Source of the DNA: Paucimonas lemoignei
GTDB lineage: Bacteria > Pseudomonadota > Gammaproteobacteria > Burkholderiales > Burkholderiaceae_D
DNA length: 64,000 nt
Direction: 5' to 3'
NCBI RefSeq assembly: GCF_004342585.1
Contig: NZ_SLZQ01000011.1
Coordinates: 55,873 to 119,872 of the forward strand
The position numbers and the translations under genes are program-made. The notes below the pieces were generated by a model that was given only the letters and a program-made list of their open reading frames with translations, was not told the origin of the DNA and searched no databases. Shown piece after piece: positions 50,870-60,091 of the stretch (the first letter of the stretch is position 1; the number at the start of each line of letters is the position of its first letter).

Positions 50870-52093
50870 ATGGCATTTTCCGATCTGCTGCTTGGCAGTG
50901 TCGCGGTACGCGGCAAAACGACCAGCCACTCGCTGAATGAACTATTGCGGGCAATTCGCCAGCATCTCGGCATGGATGTGGCGTTCATTTCGCAGTTCAC
51001 CGGTGGTCAACGCATCTTCCGTGAAGTCGACCCATCCAGTCCGCATAACCCGGTGCAGCCTGGCGCCGGCGATCCCCTTGAAGAATCCTTTTGCCTGCGC
51101 GTGGTGGATGGCCGCTTGCCGGAATTGATGCACGATGCGCGCAAGCACCCGGTCGCTGCGGCATTGCCGGTAACCGAAGCCGTGCCGGTCGGGGCGCACA
51201 TGAGCGTCCCCATCAAGCTCGATGATGGCAGCGTGTACGGCACATTCTGCTGCTTCAGCCATGCCGCCGACCTGACGCTGGACGAGCGCGATCTGGCGAT
51301 GATGCGCGTGTTTGCCGATGTGGCGGCCCATCTCATCAGCGCCGAACAGCGCGCAGCGGCCTCCCGCTCGGAGCAGGAAAGCCGCATCCGCCATGCCTTG
51401 GCGAGCGACTGGCATACCGTGTTGTATCAGCCGATTTTCGATACCCAGGTCAATGGCGTGGTTGGCTTCGAAGCGCTCTCGCGCTTTCATCTCGACCCGT
51501 ATCAGCCGCCGGACCACTGGTTTCAGAAAGCGTATGAAGTCGGCCTCGGCAATGCGCTGGAAGCCAGGGCGATCCACAAGGCGCTGGAAGGACTGGAAAG
51601 CCTGCCGGACAATGCTTTTGTGTCGGTCAACATGTCGCCCGAACATATCCTCTCCGGCGCGATGGACGAGCTTTTCCAGGATCATGCGCTCGAACGTGTA
51701 GTCCTGGAAATCACCGAGCATGCGGAGGTGGACCACTATGGCGATCTGATGCGCATGATTAAGCCATTCCGCGAGCGCGGCATGCAATTGGCGGTGGATG
51801 ATGCGGGTGCCGGCTATGCGAGCTTTCGCCACATCCTCAACCTGGAGCCGGACCGCATCAAGCTGGACATGAGCTTGACCCGCCATATCGACACGGATAA
51901 ATCGCGCCGCGCGCTGACCGCAGCCTTCGCGAAATTCGCCAGCGAAACCGATATCAGCCTTGTGGCTGAAGGGGTGGAGACGCCTTCCGAAGTCGCGACA
52001 CTGTCCGACCTGGGCGTCTTCAAGCTGCAGGGGTATTACATTGCCCGCCCGCTCAAGCTCGACGCGGCGGCATCTTTCCAGCCGCTCAGGTAG
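50870..52093 (+). CDS. GAF-EAL c-di-GMP phosphodiesterase
   Basis: 407 residues from ATG 50870 (MAFSDLLLGSVAVRGKTTSH); a GTG at 50846 is in frame but less likely. Residues ~20-165 form a GAF domain (VPVGAHMSVPIKLDDGSVYG). The EAL domain follows with FEALSRF, SVNMSPEHI, LEITEHAEV, VDDAGAGYAS, RIKLDMSL, AEGVET and LQGYYIARP. The DDFGTG loop is DDAGAG, a tolerated variant. There is no GGDEF. It lies 67 bp behind the diguanylate cyclase and is probably its counter-enzyme. Confidence 0.9.
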   Translation: MAFSDLLLGSVAVRGKTTSHSLNELLRAIRQHLGMDVAFISQFTGGQRIFREVDPSSPHNPVQPGAGDPLEESFCLRVVDGRLPELMHDARKHPVAAALPVTEAVPVGAHMSVPIKLDDGSVYGTFCCFSHAADLTLDERDLAMMRVFADVAAHLISAEQRAAASRSEQESRIRHALASDWHTVLYQPIFDTQVNGVVGFEALSRFHLDPYQPPDHWFQKAYEVGLGNALEARAIHKALEGLESLPDNAFVSVNMSPEHILSGAMDELFQDHALERVVLEITEHAEVDHYGDLMRMIKPFRERGMQLAVDDAGAGYASFRHILNLEPDRIKLDMSLTRHIDTDKSRRALTAAFAKFASETDISLVAEGVETPSEVATLSDLGVFKLQGYYIARPLKLDAAASFQPLR

Positions 52094-52106
52094 TCATCCG
52101 GGGCAG

Positions 52107-54008
52107 TCACTTTTCCTCGTGCGCCGACGCCAGGCCGAGCGACTTCAGCGCATCGAGGTTGATGGGCTTGATCAGGTGCTGATTGAATCCGGCATCGGCG
52201 GCGCGCTGCTTGTCATGCACCTGCCCATAGCCGCTCAGCGCGACCAGGTATACCGAGCGCAACGCGGGGTTGGTCTTGATGGCATTCGCCACGTCATAGC
52301 CGCTCATCCCGGGCAGGCCGATATCCAGAATGGCGATGTCCGGATGAATCTTCTTGGCCAGTTCGATGGCCGACGGTCCGTCGTTGGCGACGGTGCATTG
52401 ATGACCATCGCTGCGAATCAAAGCGGACAGCGTATTGGCGGCATCCACATTGTCGTCGACGACAAGGACGTTGCGCACCTGACTGCGTGATACATCCTGG
52501 TTGCTCTTTTTAGCCTCGGGCTCCGCTTCCGCAGGCAGAATCGTCGGCAGGGTGACGGTAAAGCGGCTGCCCTGCCCGATCCCCTTGCTGTCGACTTCAA
52601 CCGTGCCGCCATGCAGCTCGACCAGCTTGCGCACGAGCGACAGGCCGATCCCGAGCCCATCCTGCGCGCGGTCAGGCGCATGTCCCGCCTGCGCGAACAA
52701 GTCAAAGATATGCTGCATGCGCTGCGGGTCGACGCCGATGCCGTCATCGGTCACGCTCAACACCAGCTTACCGGCGGAATGCACGGCGCTCAGCACAATG
52801 TGGCCGCCGGCGGGCGTAAATTTGGCGGCATTGGTCAAGAGGTTGGCGATCACTTGCGACAGGCGCACGGCATCGCCCTGGACCCACACATTTTCCGTCG
52901 GGAGTTGGGCGTCGAATTCATGTCGGCGCGCTTCGATTATCGGTCCGGCCGTTTCGATGGCCGGCTTGACGAATTCCTTCAGTTCGACCGGCGCCTGGCG
53001 CAAGGTCACTTTGCCATGCGTGATGCGCGACACGTCCAGCAAATCGTCGACCAGGCGCACCAGGTGATTGGTCTGGCGCAGAATGACTTCGCGCGCGCGT
53101 TGTTCCGAAGTTGATGCCTGCGGCGAAATGATCGCCATGAGTTCGACGGCATTGCGGATCGGCGCCAGCGGATTGCGCAATTCGTGCGCCAGGGTGGCGA
53201 GGAACTCATCCTTCTTGCGGTCCGCCTGCTGCAGCCGTTCTTCGGCATCCTTGCTGGTGGTGATGTCTTGCGAGATGCGAGCAACCCGGACTTCGTTGGG
53301 ATCATCGTCGCGCACCGGAAAGCCGCGGTCGCGTATCCAGGTGATCTGGCCATCGGGCCGCACGAGCCGGTATTCTTCTTCAAACATACCCGACTCGCAA
53401 AAGCGCGAAAACGCCGTCGCCACGCGGATGCGGTCGTCCGGATGAATGGGTTCGAGCCAGTCCAGCGGCTGTTCCGCCAGGCGGCTCTTGTCGCGCTGCC
53501 ACAGCCTCTCGTAGGCGGGACTGATGTACAGCAGCTGCTGGTCCTTGCAGTCGAACATCCAGAATACATCCGAAACGTTCTCGGCGATCTGGCGAAAGCG
53601 TCGCTCGCTTTCGCGCAACTGCGATTCGGCGCGCCCGAGGCGCAACAGCGCCTTGACGTTTGCCACCAGCTCTTCAGGGTCGACTGGTTCGACCAGGTAA
53701 TTGTCGGCGCCGCCTTCCAGCGCGCGCACCTTGTCCAGGCTGCCGACAAAGGACGCCGAGGTCTGCAGGATGAGAATCTGTTCGGTGATCGGGTTTTGCT
53801 TGATCTGCTTGCAAACGTCAAAGCCGTTAATGTCCGGCAGCTTCACATCCAGCAGGATCAAGTCGGGCTGCTCGCTTTGCGCCTTGGCGATGGCTTCCCC
53901 GCCGCTGCATGCTTCGATGATTTCGAAACCGGCACGTTGAAGAATACGCGTCTTGGCGTATCGTGCGGCGTCGCTGTCATCAACGTTCAAAATACGTATC
54001 GTGCTCAT
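52107..54008 (-). CDS. Hybrid histidine kinase REC-PAS-HisKA-HATPase-REC
   Basis: 633 residues from ATG 54008 with GGAG upstream. N-terminal receiver ~1-125 (ILNVDDSDAARYAKTRIL, phospho-Asp in LILLDVKLPDINGF). PAS ~135-255 (RFRQIAENVSDVFWMFDC; WIRDRGFPVRDDD). HisKA with FLATLAHELRNPLAPIRNAV, ATPase with N-box NLLTNAAKF, DDGIGVD and GLGIGLSL. C-terminal receiver ~510-625 (VLVVDDN; IAILDIGLPGMSGYDV). Soluble, no membrane segment. It is the last gene of the stressosome operon and probably the final output; the partner output protein is not obvious. Confidence 0.93.
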   Translation of the reverse strand: MSTIRILNVDDSDAARYAKTRILQRAGFEIIEACSGGEAIAKAQSEQPDLILLDVKLPDINGFDVCKQIKQNPITEQILILQTSASFVGSLDKVRALEGGADNYLVEPVDPEELVANVKALLRLGRAESQLRESERRFRQIAENVSDVFWMFDCKDQQLLYISPAYERLWQRDKSRLAEQPLDWLEPIHPDDRIRVATAFSRFCESGMFEEEYRLVRPDGQITWIRDRGFPVRDDDPNEVRVARISQDITTSKDAEERLQQADRKKDEFLATLAHELRNPLAPIRNAVELMAIISPQASTSEQRAREVILRQTNHLVRLVDDLLDVSRITHGKVTLRQAPVELKEFVKPAIETAGPIIEARRHEFDAQLPTENVWVQGDAVRLSQVIANLLTNAAKFTPAGGHIVLSAVHSAGKLVLSVTDDGIGVDPQRMQHIFDLFAQAGHAPDRAQDGLGIGLSLVRKLVELHGGTVEVDSKGIGQGSRFTVTLPTILPAEAEPEAKKSNQDVSRSQVRNVLVVDDNVDAANTLSALIRSDGHQCTVANDGPSAIELAKKIHPDIAILDIGLPGMSGYDVANAIKTNPALRSVYLVALSGYGQVHDKQRAADAGFNQHLIKPINLDALKSLGLASAHEEK

Positions 54009-54021
54009 GCCATCTCCGGCT

Positions 54022-55842
54022 TCAATGAATCTTATTCGAGATTGGCATATTACCGCCCAATCCGTCTTGATCCTTGATTTCAAATAGGGACGCCTTGCTT
54101 ACGCACCTTCGCAATCCTTCCAGTAACTCCCTGCGCAATAAAGGCTTGATGAAGTAAGCGTCGGCGCCGAGCGCCAGGCCTTTGCCCTTGTCATCGATAT
54201 CGGTCGCCACCAGGATGGGAATGTGGCTACGGGCGGAGTCGGCCTTGACGCGCGCCAGCCATTGCCAACTCTCGACGCGATTGAGCATGATATCGAGCAC
54301 GATGGCCTTCGGTTCGACCTTGCGCCATAGCTCGTCGGCTTCCTGGGTGGAGCGCGCAACCATCGGAACGTAGGGGCTGCCATCCAGGTATTTTTTATAA
54401 AGCTGCACGGTTTCCTGCTGATCCTCGATGAGCAGGATCGGCACGCCCGTTCCCGGCAACGCGGCGTCATCCTGCGACGGCAAGACCACCGGCGCACCAT
54501 GGCTCGGCAGGGTGACCGGCAGGGTGACCGTGAATGTCGAGCCGACGCCCAATGTGCTTTCCAGATGAATCGATCCGCCCAGATGCGCCGCGAGCTGGCG
54601 GCACAGCGGCAAGCCGAGCCCGGTGCCCTTGAATTTTTTTTGCGCGGGATTCGGCACCTGCGTGAATTCCTCGAAAATGAGTTGCTGGTGTTCCGGCGCG
54701 ATCCCCATGCCGGTGTCTTTCACGGACAAGGCGATCATGGTCTGGCAAGCAGATAACGCAGCCGACACGCGCACTTCGCCGCGCTCGGTGAATTTCAGCG
54801 CATTCGAAATGAAGTTGCGCAGAATTTGCGAAACCTTGCCTTCGTCGCTGGTCATGACCAAGTCATGCGGCACCGGATCGAATTCCAGCTTGATGGAGGG
54901 CGTCACCAGGAGCGGACGCAGCATGCCGCGCAGCGCGCTGAACAACTCGCTGAGGCTGAATGGCGCCGGATGCAATTCGATTTTGCCTGCCTCGATTTTT
55001 GCCAGGTCCAGCAAGTCGTTGACCAGTTCGGACAGCGCTTCGGCATTCTTTAGAATGAAATTGACCTGCTTTTCCTGTTCCGAATTCAAGTCGCCATCGA
55101 TCCGCTCGATCAGCAGCTTGGCAATGGCGCGGATGGAGCTGAGCGGCGTGCGGAATTCATGGCTCATGTTCGACAGGAAGCGGGTTTTCATTTCATCCGC
55201 CCGCCGCAAGTGATCTGCCTTTTCATCCAGCTCGGCATAGAGCGCGACCACGCCGCGGTTGGTATCTTCCAGCTCCTGCGTCAGGCGCACCAGCTCTTCC
55301 TGGCGCGCCTTGAGTTCATCGAGCGTGGCTAGCAATTCGCGATTCTGCAAATGGACTTCATCCAGAGTGGCGCCATGTTGCGGCGTTTGCAGCTTGGCGA
55401 CGAGGTCGCCGAGCCGGGCTGCGGTGACGAGGCCTGCTTCCCTGGGCAGCAGTTTTTTCAGGACGATGGTCGTGCCTTTTCCGGCATCGCTGTTGATGCT
55501 GAACTGGTCCATCAGGCGGCGCGCGCCGACGATTCCCAATCCCATGCCGTTGGGGGACTTGTATTGGCCGGACAGGACATCGGCCAGATTGGCGATGCCC
55601 GGGCCGCTGTCCCGGATCGTGATAATCAAGAGTTGCGGCACGGTTTCACCTTCGATGGCGAATTCGACCCGGCCCGAACTGGCATATTCAATGACGTTGC
55701 GCGCCAGCTCGGAAACGGCGGTGGCGATGCGGGTCTGGTCCTGGGCGACAAAACCCAGGAGCTTGGCAATGGCCCTGGCGCGCTGCCGGCAAACGACAAC
55801 GTCTTCTTCAGCAGAGATGACAGTGTTTAAGATGCGCTGCAT
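54022..55842 (-). CDS. RsbT-like domain fused to histidine kinase and receiver
   Basis: 606 residues. Residues ~1-135 resemble RsbT anti-sigma-type kinases (TAVSELARNVIEYASSGRVE; DSGPGIANL; GMGLGIVGARRLMDQFSI). After a coiled coil comes HisKA (FLSNMSHEFRTPLSSIRAIA) and a second ATPase (NFISNALKF, DTGMGIAP, FKGTGLGLPL). The last ~120 residues are a receiver (ILLIEDQQETVQLYKKY; IVLDIMLNRVESWQWL). The RsbT part could be captured by the stressosome and the kinase part could pass the signal on. Five bp behind the RsbT-SpoIIE gene. Confidence 0.9.
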   Translation of the reverse strand: MQRILNTVISAEEDVVVCRQRARAIAKLLGFVAQDQTRIATAVSELARNVIEYASSGRVEFAIEGETVPQLLIITIRDSGPGIANLADVLSGQYKSPNGMGLGIVGARRLMDQFSINSDAGKGTTIVLKKLLPREAGLVTAARLGDLVAKLQTPQHGATLDEVHLQNRELLATLDELKARQEELVRLTQELEDTNRGVVALYAELDEKADHLRRADEMKTRFLSNMSHEFRTPLSSIRAIAKLLIERIDGDLNSEQEKQVNFILKNAEALSELVNDLLDLAKIEAGKIELHPAPFSLSELFSALRGMLRPLLVTPSIKLEFDPVPHDLVMTSDEGKVSQILRNFISNALKFTERGEVRVSAALSACQTMIALSVKDTGMGIAPEHQQLIFEEFTQVPNPAQKKFKGTGLGLPLCRQLAAHLGGSIHLESTLGVGSTFTVTLPVTLPSHGAPVVLPSQDDAALPGTGVPILLIEDQQETVQLYKKYLDGSPYVPMVARSTQEADELWRKVEPKAIVLDIMLNRVESWQWLARVKADSARSHIPILVATDIDDKGKGLALGADAYFIKPLLRRELLEGLRRCVSKASLFEIKDQDGLGGNMPISNKIH

Positions 55843-55847
55843 GTCGC

Positions 55848-56870
55848 CTACCTTGAATAACGCATGACCAACACGGTGACGTCGTCGCGGCGACGCCAGT
55901 AATCACGGTACAGAACCGCGGCGATGATGGCCGGGTCCGCCACCAGCAATCCGGGATATCCATCCACCGACCATTGGGTGGAAAGACCGTCCGAATGCAT
56001 GATCAGCAAGTCGTGGTCTTGCCACGCCACGCTGAATTCCTGCGTCTTGCGCATGTTGCCGCCGACGATGCCGTTATGGGACATCAGCTGCTTGCGGCCT
56101 TGCGCCTGCAGCACCATGGTCGCGATATTGCCGACCCCGGCAAAATGGAACGTCGACGTGGCGTATGCCAGGCGGCCGGCGGCAACTGCCGCGCCACGAG
56201 TGCCGCGCAGGGCGCCATGCGTGGCTTCAAGCAGTTGCGCGGGCGAATACTGCGAGTGCGTTGCAAGCATTGCGACTGCCGGCTCTGACGCTGCCGCTGC
56301 CAGCGGACCGTGTCCCAGGCCATCCGCGACCATGACGCTGCACCCCGCCTTGTCCGCCGCGACGGCCCAGGCGTCACCACAGGCTTCTTCGCCGGGCATG
56401 GGAATGCATACTACGCCGATATCCACCGGCGCGCCGGCTGCGGCATGATTTGCCGGCCACAGGCGCATGCAGATGACCGTGCCCTTGTTCGGCGCGGTAA
56501 AGATGTCGAAAGTCGACGCGATCCTTTGCATCGCGCCCAGGCCGGTTCCCGAAGTGCCGGCCGTGGAAACGCCATCGGCCATGCTCTGGTGGAGGCTGGC
56601 GATGCCCGGACCTTTGTCGATGACCAGGATTTCGATGCCGGATGCGCCGAGCGACTGCATGCCGCGGGATAAATCGCGCATGAGGATTTCGCCGCCATTG
56701 GCATGCTTCAAAAGATTCGTCGCCGCTTCCGTCACCAGCAATGCAGCCTTGCCGATATACGTCTCGTCGAAACCGATTTTGTGAGCCAGGTCGGATGCTG
56801 CCCTTCGCGCCGTGGCGATCTGGCTCGGATCGTCGACGCGCAAACTGATTTGTCTACCCGTCCCGGTCAT
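55848..56870 (-). CDS. RsbT-like ATPase fused to SpoIIE-type phosphatase (RsbX/RsbU-like)
   Basis: 340 residues. The start is ATG 56870, whose ATGA overlaps the rsbT stop; GGAAG lies upstream. Residues ~1-135 are an RsbT/RsbW-type ATPase (TEAATNLLKHANGGEILMRD; DKGPGIASL; GTGLGAMQRI). Residues ~150-340 are a PP2C/SpoIIE domain: CGDAWAVAADKAGCSVMVAD with the GDA and ADGLGHG metal motifs, LLIMHSDGL, and a terminal RRRDDVTVLVMR with the catalytic DD. It probably resets the stressosome by dephosphorylating RsbS or RsbR, like RsbX. Confidence 0.92.
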   Translation of the reverse strand: MTGTGRQISLRVDDPSQIATARRAASDLAHKIGFDETYIGKAALLVTEAATNLLKHANGGEILMRDLSRGMQSLGASGIEILVIDKGPGIASLHQSMADGVSTAGTSGTGLGAMQRIASTFDIFTAPNKGTVICMRLWPANHAAAGAPVDIGVVCIPMPGEEACGDAWAVAADKAGCSVMVADGLGHGPLAAAASEPAVAMLATHSQYSPAQLLEATHGALRGTRGAAVAAGRLAYATSTFHFAGVGNIATMVLQAQGRKQLMSHNGIVGGNMRKTQEFSVAWQDHDLLIMHSDGLSTQWSVDGYPGLLVADPAIIAAVLYRDYWRRRDDVTVLVMRYSR

Positions 56871-57298
56871 CGCAGCTTCCACTTTGCTACGGAAACTGTC
56901 GTGCCTTTTCCAACCGTGGAGTCGATTTCGAATTCATCGCACAAGCGTTTTGCGCCGCTCAGGCCCAAGCCGAGGCCGCCGCCGGTGGTGTAACCGTCGG
57001 TCATGGCCTTCTTGATATCAGGTATGCCAGGTCCGTTATCGATGAAAGTCAGTTTGATACCGTGGCGCACGCCATCGGAGAGGTGCTGGAGCAGCACTTC
57101 TCCGCCACCGCCGTAGCGAACCGTGTTGCGTCCCAGTTCGCTGGCGGCAGTGATGAACTTGGTCTGATCCACGAGGCTGAAACCGATGGCCACTGTCGCA
57201 TCGCGCAGCGCCTGGCGCAGGCGCACGATGTCATCATCCGCTTTCAACGGAAGCGTCTTTGTCTGATCGGCCGACGCAGCGTTAACCGATAATGTCAT
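56867..57298 (-). CDS. rsbT: RsbT-type serine/threonine kinase (switch protein)
   Basis: 143 residues from ATG 57298. The Bergerat ATPase motifs are complete: N-box FITAASELGRNTVRYGGGGE, G1 DNGPGIPDIKKAM, G2 GGGLGLGLSGAKRLCDEFEI. This matches RsbT, the kinase that stressosomes hold in unstressed cells and release after phosphorylating RsbR and RsbS. It is 13 bp behind rsbS and overlaps the next gene by 4 bp. Its free target is not RsbU-sigB here; the downstream fusions are candidates. Confidence 0.92.
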   Translation of the reverse strand: MTLSVNAASADQTKTLPLKADDDIVRLRQALRDATVAIGFSLVDQTKFITAASELGRNTVRYGGGGEVLLQHLSDGVRHGIKLTFIDNGPGIPDIKKAMTDGYTTGGGLGLGLSGAKRLCDEFEIDSTVGKGTTVSVAKWKLR

Positions 57299-57311
57299 GA
57301 GATGTGTCTCT

Positions 57312-57674
57312 TTATAGGTGATGCTGCGTGCTGTCGAGCAAAGCCATGCCCCGCTCGACATTCAGTGCCGTCCGCACACCCGTCAATGCCAGTCCCAGCT
57401 CCACCAGCGTGATGGCTACTGCCGGCTGCATGCCGACGACCACCGTCTGGGCATCGAGCACGCGCGCCATGGCGGCGGTATTGCTGATCATGCGGCCGAT
57501 GAAGGAATCGACGATATCGAGTGTGGAGATGTCGATGAGCACGCCCTTGGCGCGATCCTTGACGATGCGTTCGGTCAGCTCGTCCTGCAGTGTCATTGCC
57601 AGGCGGTCGTGCATATCGACCTGGATGGTGACGAGCAGGAATTTGCCCATCCTTAAAATTGGAATGCGTTCCAT
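57312..57674 (-). CDS. rsbS: RsbS-type STAS antagonist
   Basis: 120 residues, a lone STAS domain: ILRMGKFLLVTIQVDMHDRL, then the phosphorylation loop VLIDISTLDIVDSFIGRMIS with the DIS Ser, and AMARVLDAQTVVVGMQPAVA. RsbS is the core scaffold of the stressosome together with RsbR and binds RsbT until phosphorylated. It lies 8 bp behind rsbR. Confidence 0.92.
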   Translation of the reverse strand: MERIPILRMGKFLLVTIQVDMHDRLAMTLQDELTERIVKDRAKGVLIDISTLDIVDSFIGRMISNTAAMARVLDAQTVVVGMQPAVAITLVELGLALTGVRTALNVERGMALLDSTQHHL

Positions 57675-57682
57675 ACCGCCTC

Positions 57683-58543
57683 TTATAGCGTCAGTTCGGC
57701 TTGCGTGACGGTCGAGCCGGTGCGCTTCAGGGCGACCATGAAGGCGTCGGCGAGCGTGGCCTTGGTGATGACGTCATCGAGCGCCACGCCGAGATGCACG
57801 ATGGTCTGCGCGATTTGCGGGCGGATGCCGCTGATGATGCAGTCGGCGCCCATCAGGCGGGCCGCGGCGACGGTTTTCAGCAAGTGCTGGGCAACCAGCG
57901 TATCCACCGTGGGAACGCCGGTGATGTCGATGATGGCGATGGAGGCGCCGGTGTCGATAATCTTTTGCAGCAGGCTTTCCATCACCACTTGCGTGCGGGC
58001 GCTGTCGAGCGTGCCGATCAAGGGCAGCGCCAATACATCTTTCCAGAGCTGGACCACGGGCGTCGACAGTTCCAGCAATTCCTGCTGCTGGCGGAGGATG
58101 ATCTGTTCGCGGCTTTTCTGGAAAACCTCGACGGTAAACAGGCCCAGTTGGTCGAACAGGGTGCTGACTGCCCATGTCTCTTCAGCCAGGGTGGCCGCGT
58201 CGGCAGCGAATTCCTTGCGCAAAAGCGCAAACAAAGGCTGTTTCAACGAGAATACAAAATTGGCCGTTTCGATCGGCGTGAAACCCTGGCGCACGCGAGC
58301 GTCGGAAATTTCAGTCAGTAACTGGCGGACTTCCAGGAAAGCGGGGGAGTTGACGTCGCCGCTTTCTCCGCATGCTTTTGCCAGGAACGTCAGGAATTGC
58401 GCAGCCTGGCGCTTGATGTCTTCATCCGAAATGTTGGCTCGTCTGCCCAAACCTCCCAATATGCCTTCAGTCCAGTTCTTGAGCAGGTCGTCGTGATTGG
58501 CAGAGATAAGCTGTGACAGCTTGGAGAAGGAAAGTAAAGCCAT
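57683..58543 (-). CDS. rsbR: RsbR-type stressosome sensor/scaffold
   Basis: 286 residues. The N-terminal sensor (~1-150; SQLISANHDDLLKNWTEGIL, TPIETANFVFSLKQPLFALL) is of the RsbRD-N kind, helical and projecting from the stressosome as turrets. A linker helix (SREQIILRQQQELLEL) leads to the STAS domain (PVVQLWKDVLALPLIGTLDS; IAIIDITGVPTVDTLVAQHL; ISGIRPQIAQTIVHLG), with Thr in the usual phosphorylation segment. First gene of the operon; its promoter region has FNR-type palindromes, so oxygen or redox control is plausible. The signal is unknown. Confidence 0.92.
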   Translation of the reverse strand: MALLSFSKLSQLISANHDDLLKNWTEGILGGLGRRANISDEDIKRQAAQFLTFLAKACGESGDVNSPAFLEVRQLLTEISDARVRQGFTPIETANFVFSLKQPLFALLRKEFAADAATLAEETWAVSTLFDQLGLFTVEVFQKSREQIILRQQQELLELSTPVVQLWKDVLALPLIGTLDSARTQVVMESLLQKIIDTGASIAIIDITGVPTVDTLVAQHLLKTVAAARLMGADCIISGIRPQIAQTIVHLGVALDDVITKATLADAFMVALKRTGSTVTQAELTL

Positions 58544-58615
58544 ATCGAATCCTAAAAATTAAATAAAGCGCGGGAAAAGAAGTGCGACAGCTTATTTAAT
58601 TGACAAATGGCAACG

Positions 58616-58629
58616 TTGATTTATATCAA
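58616..58629. promoter_or_regulatory. Perfect FNR/ANR-type binding site
   Basis: TTGAT-TTAT-ATCAA is an exact match to the FNR family consensus TTGAT-N4-ATCAA. It lies 73 bp upstream of rsbR in the 320-bp AT-rich spacer shared with the divergent zinc-ribbon operon. Which promoter it serves is not decided; no well-placed -10 was evident for either side. Confidence 0.65.
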
Positions 58630-58695
58630 TCTATTGCCAGTTGCACTGAAATGGCTAGGATTTACATCGATTTAACATTATTTAATGACTTAAGA

Positions 58696-58709
58696 TTGCT
58701 ATAAATCAA
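58696..58709. promoter_or_regulatory. Near-consensus FNR/ANR-type site
   Basis: TTGCT-ATAA-ATCAA differs from the FNR consensus at one base and lies 80 bp from the perfect site in the same divergent spacer. The rest of the spacer is AT-rich with no ORF. Confidence 0.45.
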
Positions 58710-58863
58710 ATAACAATTTATTTTTTGATAAAATTGCTTATTAACAATCTATTCGCAATGTAGGCAAGCTGCGCATTGATCTCCAGGGGCCCGTACCGTC
58801 GCATGTAATGCGTGCAAGGGGATGTGCCTACTTCACTTGGACGCTGGTCAGTGGCGCTTGCAC

Positions 58864-60024
58864 ATGACTCTCAAGGAAAAGGTGCCGCAATTGATCTGTC
58901 CCTCCTGTCAGGCAGAAAACAAGGAACATGCCAAATTCTGCGCCAAGTGCGCAACGCCGCTTGCATCGCTCGGCGCTGCGGCGCCGAAGGCAGACAGCGC
59001 CGGCCAGGCGGCCACATGCGTGCAGTGCCATGCTCAAATCAGGCCGCAAGCGAAATTCTGTCCAGGTTGCGGCAGCCCGCAACAGCCGCGTTCACAGGCC
59101 GCGCAGCCTGCCGAGATACCAGTCGAACCGCCGGCCGAACTGCAAGCCGAGATGCCGGTGCAGATGCCGGTCGAGGCGGCGCCCCCGGCTCAGGCCGAAC
59201 CTGTGGTCCAGGTCCGGGCAAGCAGTGCTCCCGTTGTCGCTGAAACCGTAGCTTCGTCCCAGAGTGAAGAGATTGCGCCGGCAAGCCGCATTGTCGACGA
59301 ACCGAAGACTGCGCCGCAGCCTCCCGCGATAGCGGAATCGGCGCAGCCGCAATCGCCGGACAGCGAAGTCCAGGATCCGCAGCCTGGGCGCTCGCGTAAA
59401 TGGATACCGGCAGTCGCCGCCGTAGCGGCGATTGTCGTCGCAGGCGCGGCCTTCCTGTACATGAAACAGTCCGGCTCGCAGCCCGCTGCGGCTAGTGCAT
59501 CGCCGGCCACGCCTGCTCAAGCCGCCGACTCGACGTCAGCTTCGAGCGGGACGGTCATGCCCGTTGCCGCGCCGGCTGCCACGCCACCGGAGAATGCGAC
59601 GCCACAGGCTCCGGAACCGGCCAGCCCGTCAGCCGAAGCGCAAAGCACCGTCGTCGACACCACGACGGCTACGACACAGCAAAGCCAGCCGCGCGCAGCC
59701 GAGCCTGTCGTGCGCGAGCCGGCCCAGACGACGGCAAGTCAGACTCGCAAGGAAACCGCCGCAGCTAGCGACAAACGCCAGAAGGAACGCAAGGAGGCAG
59801 CATCCGGCAAACCAGCGGCCAAGCCGGTTGCGGCAACGACAGCAACCCGCGAGCCAGCCAGCGCTGCACCCGTTCCGCAGGAAGCGCCGAAGCCGGCGGG
59901 CGTGACCAGTGACGTTCAGGCGTGCAAGAACGAATCCAATATCTTCAAGCGTGAAGCCTGCATGTTCCGCGTCTGTGCAAACCGTTGGGGGCGGGATGGG
60001 TGCCCTTCTTACGATAACAATTAA
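58864..60024 (+). CDS. Double zinc-ribbon membrane protein (operon gene 1)
   Basis: 386 residues from ATG 58864; a GTG 14 codons upstream is less likely. Two zinc ribbons open the protein: Cys 12/15/26/29 (CPSC...CAKC) and 52/55/66/69 (CVQC...CPGC). A Pro/Ala/Glu-rich linker leads to one membrane helix (KWIPAVAAVAAIVVAGAAFL), then a long Ala/Thr/Pro-rich, probably disordered stretch. The C-terminus is a small Cys-rich module (QACKNESNIFKREACMFRVC then GCPSYDNN) with four Cys, probably oxidised outside the cytoplasm. So ribbons in, disulfide module out. I know no characterised homologue. Confidence 0.75.
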   Translation: MTLKEKVPQLICPSCQAENKEHAKFCAKCATPLASLGAAAPKADSAGQAATCVQCHAQIRPQAKFCPGCGSPQQPRSQAAQPAEIPVEPPAELQAEMPVQMPVEAAPPAQAEPVVQVRASSAPVVAETVASSQSEEIAPASRIVDEPKTAPQPPAIAESAQPQSPDSEVQDPQPGRSRKWIPAVAAVAAIVVAGAAFLYMKQSGSQPAAASASPATPAQAADSTSASSGTVMPVAAPAATPPENATPQAPEPASPSAEAQSTVVDTTTATTQQSQPRAAEPVVREPAQTTASQTRKETAAASDKRQKERKEAASGKPAAKPVAATTATREPASAAPVPQEAPKPAGVTSDVQACKNESNIFKREACMFRVCANRWGRDGCPSYDNN

Positions 60025-60091
60025 TCAGCGCCTTACCCATGCCCGGCGACTGGGCATGGCTACAACAAAACGATAACAACCAGGGATTACT

